A stretch of DNA of 28,703 bases from Theristus sp. LFF4_11 (taxonomy: Eukaryota; Nematoda; Chromadorea; Monhysterida; Xyalidae). How positions within the stretch are numbered: the stretch's first letter is position 1; the number at the start of each line of letters is the position of its first letter. Made by a program: the position numbers and the translations under genes. Where the stretch lies: positions 1-28,703 of the forward strand of contig JASANC010002995.1 of the NCBI GenBank assembly GCA_030248135.1, given 5' to 3'. Under the pieces are notes generated by a model. The model was not told where the DNA came from. It saw only the letters and a list, made by a program, of their open reading frames with translations, and ran no database searches. Below are positions 21,582-28,703 of the stretch, piece by piece.

Positions 21582-21872
21582 GTAAACAAATGGTGAATGT
21601 CGAATCAGTCACACCAAACTGACATTTTAGTGCCTGTACTTTGACAAACGGGCGTTTTTAAAGCAAATGACGTCATTTAGTCTGAACACGTCTGAATAAA
21701 TCCCCAATATACGATACATTCTTCCCGTAAACAAATAGTGAATGTCGAATCAGTCACACCAAACTAACATTTTAGTGGCTGTACTTTGACAAACGGGCGT
21801 TTTTAAAGCAAATGACGTCATTTTAGTCCGAACACGTTTGAATAAATCCACAATATACGATACACCATACTT
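21582..21872 (-). repeat. Two-unit tandem repeat with TGACGTCA cores (right copy)
   Basis: Mirror of 5735-6030, with TGACGTCA at 21668-21675 and 21813-21820 (145 bp apart). Here the two units are more alike than in the left arm (TTTGTTTACGGGAAG-type ends in both), suggesting unit-to-unit homogenisation in this arm or decay in the other. Confidence 0.72.
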
Positions 21873-21901
21873 GCGCGACGGCGTTGGTGCTGAAACGTGG
21901 T

Positions 21902-22283
21902 AAATGTCGCCTCCGTGGCCCGGTGGTTAGCACGTTCGCCTTCAACTCAGGAGGTGACGGGTTCGATCCCCCATGGAGGATGACAAACTGCCGCCAGTGT
22001 AGCTCTCTACTCTAATAACTACACTCGCTTTCAACTAAAGCTTTCGGATTCGCTGCCCTGCGGGGATATAGCGACCGCAGGCCACCGAAACCGAAATCGG
22101 GCTAAGATCACTGGTGCCCCCAGGACAGAGCGGGGCTTAGAGGCTGTCCCCCTCACGTGGCGAGGGTATTGGTCCCACGGGATGGTGAGCCGTCCGTTCC
22201 CCAATCCCACCGGAGTTTGGTACCTTCGGGTTTCCGGAATCGGTGGGGGGCTTGCTTCAAATATATATATAAATAAAATAAAT
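21902..22283 (+). mobile_element. tRNA-derived SINE, copy 3 (right arm)
   Basis: Head from 21909, A box TGGCCCGGTGG, B box GGTTCGATCCC (21960-21970), the family body, and an ATATATAT/AAATAAAATAAATC tail. The paired bases in the anticodon-like stem (CCTTC with GGAGG) differ from copy 1 (CCTTC with GAAGG) yet still pair. Inserted in the cyclophilin intron in the opposite sense to the gene. Confidence 0.85.
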
Positions 22284-22559
22284 CTGCCACCAACTCTCTG
22301 TTGCAATGCGTGCCAGTGCTGGCTAACCGCAGATTCACCACGTGGCACGTTCCGTCCCAACAGCCGTCGCCCAGGTGTGGCGTGCGCGTGCACACAACTT
22401 TCACGTGCCTGTATCATGAATCCCGGGATCACGCGGTGGAGCATGCAGCCTTTGTAGTGAAGCGGTTTGCCCGCCCTTTTCGCTGGTGCACAGTTGACGG
22501 AAGTTGTCTGACGTTCGCGGCACAACGTCATTGAACAGCTGAGAAAGTGAAACTTGATT

Positions 22560-23230
22560 GGATCGTGTCAAATTGAGCACAACCTGTGCGAGTGCAACGG
22601 AGTCACATTCAGCTTGCTCCTATTGGTTGGTTGGTGACCCCGTGGCCTGCTGGGATTGATCACCTGCCCCCCTGCACCACTAACTCCAATCAACGCCTTA
22701 ACTCGATTCCATTTTGCTCAGTGGTGGGTGACGCATCTTTGATGACTTGATCAGATCACTTGATCAAATCAAAGTTTTATTCTCTAGAACAAAGAACAAC
22801 CACCAAAACCAACCTGCACAGCACAGCAGCAGTTCGATTCGGCAGATAAATCGTTCGTTTAATGGAACCGAATGCCGTTCAAACATAGCCCCCTTTTTTC
22901 AGGGTGCAAGGAGCGCGCAAAATTTGAATGAAAGAAAAAAGACCTTCAGAAATCAAATTGTGTGTCAAATTTGATGTGTGTTTTAAACTAATTGATTCTT
23001 GTACTATTCAGTTCATTCATTCTCCCGTGTACACACGATTAGGAATTATCTTGGCATTCTTGAAAAACACAACTCCTAGTCTGCGACTGATCCCGCCTTG
23101 ATGGAGAATACAAGGACTGCTATGTTCATTCGGCTACACTGTACTCATCAGTGTCGTCAACTTCAATTTAATTTGGCATTCCTTTCCTTGTTGTGTTCCT
23201 TGATTGTTTGGGACGTTTGGTATCTTTCCT
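22560..23230. other. No gene seen; mirror of 4442-5130
   Basis: Unique AT-rich DNA with TGATCA palindromes near 22750-22770. The expected upstream cyclophilin exon could not be found on the minus strand. Confidence 0.5.
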
Positions 23231-23244
23231 AATCACGCAAGATC

Positions 23245-23345
23245 GGAGCGTGTGCAGTGACAGGGTGCGGAGCGTGTGCATTGCGCTAGTGGAAGATGAG
23301 CATGAGCATACTGAAACATGTGCGCGTGCGTTTTGAATAAAGAAG
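23245..23345 (+). repeat. GC-rich dispersed module (right copy)
   Basis: Mirror of 4333-4441: GGAGCGTGTGCAGTGACAGG, GGAGCGTGTGCATTGCGCTA, GTGGAAGATGAGCATGAGCA, then GTGCGCGTGCGTTTTGAATA, AAGAAGC. Confidence 0.55.
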
Positions 23346-24262
23346 CATTACGGTTTTGATTTGTGGTTGTGTCATGCTGGCTGAAGGAAATTGAAGTTTG
23401 GATTTTTATGTTTGGTTCATGTTTTATTGTTTGCAAGCGTCGGCGTCGCAGTCCGCGGTGACGGTTGGTTAGTTAATTGCTGAATAAAAAGAAACAGTAT
23501 ATAACAGCAAAACAGCCCGACGACGATCGATACAAATATCGGCTGTCGCCGTGCCAGCAACGCAACGACCCTTGAAAGTGGAATTTTGCAAGTCAACTGC
23601 ATTCATTTGGATCAAGATTATTGACCGGGTGTACTGGAGCTTGCCATGGGTTTTTTGCTGAATTGCTTGAACAAACGTTCGCTTTTGTGTTGAAATCAAC
23701 CAGCGACGTAGTTCGACAATTCTAATTTTTGTTCCCATGCTTGCGCAGTATCAGGTGCTCAGTACTTTTATTCTGAATCTTCAACGACCATTGGTAATGG
23801 CAATGATGGTCAAGGTCAACGTCGTCGTCAAGCGGCAAGTCTCGAATTTTGAAAATTTTTGTTAAACTGATTGAAATGGAGAAAGTGAAACAATGGCGAC
23901 GTCTTTCTTGTCTTTCGCGCAGCGCAGTTTCTGAGAAAAGTGAACGGTGTGTCATGTTGTGTGCCTTGTACACAAAACCGTCGAGGCAGGCGGCCAACCC
24001 AGACCTGTCAAATCAGGCCTGACCAATCGGAGCAAACCCAAACTTCTAGGAACAACGCAAAATTAAAAATGACAATCCACTTGATCTTTGGTTTGGTTGG
24101 GCCTGCTCCGACCATTCTAAAATATGACGGGACTGTTCCGACCGGGCCTGGTTTGGCGGCCTAAAAAATTGTTGGTCCGTTCCTTTTGTTATTGCTGTCG
24201 TTCTTCGTGCATTTGCGGTACAAACGGGCCATTAATTTGTTGGCTCGTTTGTGTGACACTCC
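23346..24262. other. Near-identical segment with no recognised gene (right copy)
   Basis: Mirror of 3419-4332. GTATATAACAG near 23506 could be a TATA element reading toward the kinase fragment, about 1.2 kb upstream of its ATG, but no exon is recognised in between. Confidence 0.5.
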
Positions 24263-24635
24263 GATTTTTTTTATATTTGAAGCACGCCCCCACCGATTTT
24301 GGAAACCCGAAGGTACCAAACTCCGGTGGGATTGGGGAACGGACGGCTCACCATCCCGTGGAACCAATACCCTCGCCACGTGAGGGGGACAGCATCTAAG
24401 CCCCGCTCTGTCCTGGAAGTACCAGTGATCTTGGCCCGATTTCTGTTTCGGTGGCCTGCGGTCGCTATATCTTCGTAGGGCAGCGAATCCGAAAGCTTTA
24501 GTTGAAAACCAGAGTAGTTATTAGAGTAGAGAGCTACACTGGCGGCAGTTTGTCATCCTCCGTGGGGGATCGAACCCGTCACCTTCTGGGTTGAAGGCGA
24601 ACGAGCTAACCATCGAGCCACGGAGGCGACAAATT
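24263..24635 (-). mobile_element. tRNA-derived SINE, copy 4 (right arm)
   Basis: Mirror of 3051-3418 with very few differences. The tRNA-like 5' end is at 24627 and the intact B box is near 24568-24578 (complement GGGATCGAACC). It lies head-to-head with the kinase fragment, about 80 bp from its ATG. Confidence 0.85.
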
Positions 24636-24714
24636 TCAGTTAAACGTGCCAAAAAATTGACGCAAACTGTACAGGACGACTTTTACTTGCACGACAAAAA
24701 TTCGACAATCAAAA

Positions 24715-25062
24715 ATGGCGCTCGACTATTCGGCTTTCGACGGACTTTACATTTTGGGCGACGAAATTGGAAGCGGTGGCTTTGGAAAGATGAATATCGC
24801 AACGCACATGCTGACGAAAGAACGGGTGGGATTAAAAATTATTGAAAAGAAAGCTGTCGGCGTGAGCGTTCGCTTTGCTTGCTGTGAAGTTGATTTTTTT
24901 TGTTCTCCAGTAATAGTTGCTTTCAAGAAAACGCCACACACACAGCACCATTTGCCGCGTGTCAGCACGAAATTGCGCGCGCTGAAGACACTGCAACGTC
25001 AGCATATTTGTCGCTTGTATCAGGCGATCGAGACGGAAAACAAATTTTTCATTGTTCTCGAG
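24715..25062 (+). pseudogene. MELK-like protein kinase, 5' two-exon fragment (right copy)
   Basis: Exon 1 (24715-24861) starts AAAATGGCGCTCG and encodes MALDYSAFDGLYILGDEIGS, the glycine loop GSGGFGKM and the beta-3 lysine. The intron 24862-24945 (84 bp, GTGAGC...CACAG) is phase 0. Exon 2 (24946-25062) encodes [39 protein letters not shown]. The coding parts appear the same as in the left arm; the intron differs by one T. AATTTCAG at 24632-24639 could be a splice or trans-splice acceptor for the 5' leader. No later kinase exon occurs in the remaining 3.2 kb, so only the N-lobe is represented. The loss of both Glu in the alphaC TKLRAL motif would itself prevent the usual Lys-Glu bridge, unless it reflects a pair of compensating indels. 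Confidence 0.72.
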
Positions 25063-25934
25063 GTTTTACTTGATCGTGAAAGTTCATCACGATTCTTTGT
25101 TTACTATTAAAAGTCAAATGCCATTCTCCTTTCCATACGATTTCGAACAATCATTGTTGTTCTTGTTCATTTCATGTGGGTGAAGGAAAAAATTACACAC
25201 GCACATCAGCTTCTTGTATGGTTTTGTTTGGGATTCGCTGTCTCCTGAACCTCGTTCCATTTTTTTGAGTTTGCGTTTGGAAAAAATCTATTTTTCAAGC
25301 AACCATGATGAAGCTAAAATGGCACAAACTCAGGTCTTGTGTGAATGATGGAAGTTTTCAGGGAATGTATGAACGGAAAATGAAAATAATGGCGCCGCGC
25401 CCGCTTTTGGTAACCTTTTGAAAGAAAATCTGCATTGGACGTCACGACTGCAAGTTCAAACTTCAGTTGTTCGTTAACAACAAACGCCTACACGAAACCT
25501 ATTTATCTTGTGTTATAGGACAACCCTGTTGTATGTTGTGATCGCCAGTAAAAATAATAAAAACATGAAAGTTTGTTGACTCTGTCGGAAGAAACTCGTT
25601 CAGTTTAATAACTCTAAGCATTTTCTACTGTTTCAAAAAAATTCTTTCTTTGCTGTTTCTTTGCATGTTATTGCAGACGACGAGCTACGTAACAAGCAAA
25701 CGCTCGGCTCAACGAAATCGTCTGAAATGCAATGCAGTTTTGGTTTTCAACTTTTTTTTTTAATTGTACGTGTGGAATAAATTCTTCGGTTATTATGAGT
25801 TGTGCCTGTGAGCTTCGTTTTATCATTCAAACGAGCTTTTTTCAAACGGTAAGGATCCGCCACAAAGCTGCGGTCGTCGTTGTGTCCACAAAAACGTTTT
25901 ATTTTCAACACTTATGTGCATCAGACGCTTGATA
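25063..25934. other. No gene seen downstream of kinase fragment
   Basis: Would be kinase intron 2 if the gene continued. Matches 1790-2620 inverted with many indels; 25130-25390 is poorly alignable by eye to the left arm. An AATAAA lies at 25774 and repeated T runs at 25750. Confidence 0.5.
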
Positions 25935-26298
25935 TGACCAATCATCGCACCAAGTTCAATTTAGCCAATCAGCTGTCTCTGCAATTCAATGCCAATTTGC
26001 GTTCCAATCAAACAAGCGGGGCCTCGCCTGCCTGTGTGTTGTTCTTGAAAGGGGCGGAGTTACGCGCGTGCGTGTGCGCGCGCGTTATTGGATCATGAGC
26101 AATGAGCAATGCCGATGCCAAGTGCGCGTGCTTTTAATAAAGAAGCTTTTCGGAATTTCTGTGTTTTTCTGAGGCAAAAATTTGGTATTACCCGTGCGAC
26201 TGCGATCCCGTGCACACAACAACCCCCCTCACGAAATTTTTCTGCTAGTGAAAGTGCACCCCCCCCCTCAGAAAAATTTGCTGCCCGTGCACCCCCCC
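25935..26298 (+). promoter_or_regulatory. Right-arm-only segment with CCAAT and GC boxes plus GC module
   Basis: CCAAT occurs at about 25939, 25974 and 26015, with an ATTGG at 26085, a GGGGCGGAG GC box near 26051, and a GCGCGTGCGTGTGCGCGCGC tract. A fifth copy of the GC-rich dispersed module follows (26080-26150, ending TTTTAATAAAGAAGC). The density of CCAAT and GC boxes resembles an animal promoter, but no gene follows: a hAT element starts at 26299. The C-rich part 26220-26298 belongs to transposon-like DNA. Confidence 0.4.
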
Positions 26299-27938
26299 CA
26301 GTACCGTGGGCTAGGGTTAGGGGAAAAAAAAAAATCCGGATTTTTTTTTTTAAATTAAAAAAAAAATTTTTTTTTTTAAAAAAAAAATTTTTTTTTACAA
26401 GTTAGGTTCGTTCGAAGCGTCTCGTCGAGCTGAGTTCATCTAGACTATTTTCAGAACGATCCGGGAAACTATAAGAGCGAAAATCGTGTTTTATTGAAAT
26501 TATGTCCATTTCATAGAGGGAAAGTTGCATTTTCAACAGTAAAACAGGGCAATTTTTCACGTGTACTTGAATATTGAACCGTTCTTAGTGGTTCCTCTTT
26601 AGAAAATTACCAAAATTTGACTGTGTTCAAAAATTCCTGTTTGCTGTAGCTAAGTCGGCAACCCCTGTCGACCCGGTCGCCCCCCCCCCCCAAGACACTT
26701 ACTTTCATGTTCAACCAGCTATGCTATCTGCCACATGGCGAGAGCCCACTCTTCAAATCATCGTATCGAAAACACGTACCATGATTTCGCGATCACGTTG
26801 CGGGCAACTGACAGACGCAAGTTTAACACGTTAGTTTAGCTCAGCACGCAAGTTTTAACATGTGGCCATGTTATCGGGTATCTGAAAAACGGTCGTGCGA
26901 TGTGGTATTAACCAACATCTCCGCTCAAATTGTTTAACAATATATCGCACAACTCCATTGTAGACCTATAACATACGCCAATCAACAAGATATCATGTTC
27001 ATCTCATAGCCTACCGACTGAAAAACATGTTCTAAGTTGCAAGAAAACGATTTCTGAAACGATATTTCAATTCAGTTAAGTCATTTCAACGCTAAAAATT
27101 GACTCTAGAAGTCATCCAAATCGAAAAACATGGAGTACGTCGGTCAAAATGACCAAATAATGACATTTACCTAAGCACACAAAGAAGTTGGGAAGAAAAT
27201 TTGGTTTGAACTTTCAAAAAATTATGCCATAAATCGAATTTTCAGAGCAAATTATAATAAAAAATTTTCAAATTTTTTTTTTTAATTTTTAAAAAAAAAA
27301 TCCAAATTTTTTTTTAAAAAAAAAACGAAAAAAAAAATAAAAAAAAAATTTTTTTTTTCAAAGCCCCTAACCCTACCGTGGGCCCAAAAAAAATTTCGAG
27401 GGGGGGGGTATGGTACCGTGGGGGGGGGGGGGTGCCGACCAAAAAGTGAGGGGGGGGTCCAACCTATGGTAACGTGGGCCCCCCCCCCCAGGGGGGTCCC
27501 AAGGGGGGGGGTGCATTTTTTCAAAATTTTCGGGGGGGGGTTTACCCCCCACCCCCCCCCATGATAATTTTTCGCTTAAATTTTGAAGGAAAAACGCTAA
27601 ATTTTGCTGCAAAATCGTTAAAATTACAATGAAGATGGTCAAGTTATCATATATTCAGCTTATATTATGGACTTTATAGACAAAAAATCATGATTTTCGA
27701 AAAAAATTTTAGGGTGTGCAGAAAATTTTGGGGGGGGGGTGTCCGCCAGACAAAATTTCATGGGGGGGTGGGGGGTGTCGGCCAAATTTTCGAGGGGGGG
27801 GTACGATGGGGGGGGGGGGTGCCCGGTTTTAGGGGGGGGGGTGGCACGGTGCCCCCCCCCCCCCCCCCCCACCCGACGGGCTCGGGTGCTCCGGGGGGTG
27901 TGTCCCCCCCCCCACCCCCCCCCTCGCCCACGGTACTG
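26299..27938 (-). mobile_element. hAT-like element, outer right copy
   Basis: Ends are CAGTACCGTGGGC (26299) and GCCCACGGTACTG (27938). The 8-bp TSD ACCCCCCC is found on both sides (26291-26298 and 27939-27946), although such a simple TSD inside a C run is weak evidence on its own. An internal terminus-like CTACCGTGGGCCC at 27374 repeats the outer end, each next to a GGGTTAGGGG or CCCCTAACCC stretch, so the element may be two elements fused or one nested. The interior has about 0.9 kb of AT-rich DNA without a transposase, and A/T hairpin runs at 26323-26398 and 27265-27360. Confidence 0.72.
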
Positions 27939-27946
27939 ACCCCCCC

Positions 27947-28298
27947 CCCCCTCCCCTCACCGAGAAGGCACCTGACGCTGACACCCCCCCTCTGAAATTT
28001 GGCAAACACCCCCCCCCCCTCACCCAAGGTCCCGCTTTCGCTACTGAGCATGGTATGGTTGGTTTTTGGACTTTTGGGAAGGCGGAGGCGGTTGGGTTGG
28101 TTCGTTGGGATGGAATTCCGCGTTTCCGCTCTGCTTCCAAAATTTTTTGTGTAACTTTTTCTGTTACCAACTTAGGGGTCGATCGAGTTCGAGCCTGAAT
28201 GAGTTTTTTTGGCGATTTTGGCCTGGCCTAGGGTTCGAACTTCCGGGGGTGGAGGCCGGAGGGTGGACCCCCCACCCCCCGCACTTTCGCTACTGACC
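27947..28298 (-). mobile_element. C-rich transposon ends with CTACTG termini
   Basis: Two similar termini, CTTTCGCTACTG, end at 28048 and 28298. Each is preceded by C-rich DNA and has the layout of the hAT ends (CAGTAGCGAAAG when read inward). The outer right hAT copy appears to be inserted in the first of these. The partners of both ends are not visible in this window. Between them (28049-28260) is DNA without recognised content. Confidence 0.4.
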
Positions 28299-28324
28299 AT
28301 GCTCCTTCCTTCCTTGCCATAAAG

Positions 28325-28396
28325 TACCCTAAAATAGGATAGCGCCGTCATTTTTCAGTCACGTTTTACATTTGCATACACGATCACACGACAGCA
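28325..28396 (+). promoter_or_regulatory. Leader of light-chain gene with possible trans-splice acceptor
   Basis: CATTTTTCAG ends at 28358, 38 bases before the ATG, and fits an acceptor. In nematodes such a site so close to the start codon commonly receives a spliced leader; that is an inference. Upstream, CTAAAATAGGATAGCGCC matches the start of the satellite-like array at 12987 in complement over 18 bp. Confidence 0.35.
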
Positions 28397-28486
28397 ATGG
28401 CGTCCAGGAAAGCAAAAGTGCCAAAGAAGCGCGTGCAGCGTGCCACCAGCAATGTGTTCGCCATGTTTGACCAAGCACAGATACAG
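28397..28486 (+). CDS. Myosin regulatory light chain, non-muscle type, exon 1
   Basis: Thirty codons from ATG encode MASRKAKVPKKRVQRATSNV and FAMFDQAQIQ, ending CAG|GTCGTT, a phase-0 donor. The regulatory light chain binds the myosin II heavy-chain neck and controls motor activity. The Thr17-Ser18 pair in RATSNVFAMF is the conserved site for myosin light-chain and Rho kinases. The basic N-terminus and FDQAQIQ start of the first EF-hand match the non-muscle form (spaghetti squash, MLC-4, MYL12). MASRK at the start resembles the nematode protein. No EFKEAF exon was found before the window ends at 28703, so the gene is partial here. It lies outside the recognisable palindrome and shows no damage, and may be intact. 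Confidence 0.88.
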
Positions 28487-28703
28487 GTCGTTATTATTGC
28501 TGTAAAAAATGCTGCTTATTTACTGCGGATGGTTGTGCAGGTGCTGTGCTTGAGTTATCTTTTCATATAAGGAGGATGTGTGCTGTGCTATCACCGGAAT
28601 AGCCGAACAAACCTGTGCCGTGGAGGGCGTAAGAGTTGTGTGAAAGTGAAGTTCTTCAGTCTGGACAAGCCGGGCACTCGAAGCACACCTTCCTATTTTT
28701 CAA
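28487..28703. other. Probable first intron of light-chain gene
   Basis: Begins GTCGTTATTATTGCTG. No second exon of the EF-hand domain is visible in any frame to the window end. A TGTGCAG at 28537-28543 is a possible acceptor, but what follows does not encode light-chain residues. Confidence 0.4.

Larger units (their letters stand above)
21183..22538 (-). pseudogene. Cyclophilin-type prolyl isomerase, two internal exons (right copy)
   Basis: Exon A (22538-22409) follows a TTTCTCAG acceptor and reads LFNDVVPRTSDNFRQLCTSE, KG, then after a one-base frame slip GKPLHYKGCMLHRVIPGFMI, Q. Exon B (21361-21183) follows CGTTTCTAG and reads [57 protein letters not shown], ending at GCAG|GTTTTT. FHR (here LHR), FMIQ, ESIYG and SMANAG-TNGSQFF are core cyclophilin motifs around the active site. 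The sequence after exon A is CAG|GCACGT, so its intron may use a rare GC donor. The intron holds a SINE and a tandem repeat. The first strand and the C-terminal part of the domain were not found, so this is a fragment. It resembles PPIG/NKTR-type or CYP40-type cyclophilins. Confidence 0.82.
14389..27950 (-). repeat. Right arm of giant inverted repeat
   Basis: This is the inverted partner of 1-13592. It begins at AACCCAATCCCAAACAATTAG, the reverse complement of the left inner edge, and can be followed to the C-run after the outer hAT terminus at 27938. The paired DNA may go further, but the left partner would lie outside the window. The arm has about 270 bp not found on the left, in the segment 25935-26298. 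The arms share transposon insertions with the same TSDs, so those insertions came before the duplication. Private indels and substitutions came after it. Confidence 0.93.

Overview
This is eukaryotic, almost certainly animal, DNA. Three gene fragments with short GT-AG introns can be read: the first exon of a non-muscle myosin regulatory light chain (28397-28486), the first two exons of a MELK-like kinase (two copies) and two internal exons of a cyclophilin (two copies). There are also tRNA-derived SINEs and DNA transposons with recognisable target-site duplications (TSDs). The light-chain N-terminus, possible TTTTCAG trans-splice acceptors and degenerate TTAGG/TTAGGC arrays would fit a nematode, but the species cannot be fixed from the sequence. 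Most long open frames are translations of poly-G/poly-C or poly-A/poly-T blocks and are not genes.

The dominant structure is one giant imperfect inverted repeat. The left arm (about 1-13592) and the right arm (about 14389-27950) mirror each other around a spacer of about 0.8 kb. Paired features sit at coordinates that sum to roughly 27.6-28.0 kb. Outside inwards, each arm holds: (1) a G/C-homopolymer-rich hAT-like element; (2) a kinase 5' fragment; (3) a SINE; (4) about 1 kb of near-identical DNA with no recognised gene; (5) a GC-rich dispersed module; (6) cyclophilin exons interrupted by a second SINE and a tandem repeat carrying TGACGTCA; (7) small exon-like pieces and a hairpin element; (8) a Mutator-like foldback element with about 527-bp terminal repeats, split by a second hAT-like element; and (9) AT-rich dispersed repeats. 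The left arm alone has a satellite-like array near 13.0-13.25 kb. The right arm alone has a CCAAT/GC-box segment at 25.94-26.3 kb.

The spacer carries an unrecognised but coding-like open frame (13751-14392). To the right of the repeat lie more C-rich transposon ends and then the light-chain exon, which runs off the window. The left arm is cut by the window edge, so the true outer limit of the palindrome is unknown.

Similarity between the arms is uneven. Some stretches are indistinguishable by eye, for example 3.5-4.3 kb against 23.4-24.2 kb. Others, such as the cyclophilin exons, differ by many substitutions and indels. The gene pieces in the arms are fragments and most look decayed. The locus reads best as a transposon-rich palindrome that has picked up or kept pieces of host genes, with possible arm-to-arm gene conversion and the potential to give long hairpin RNA.
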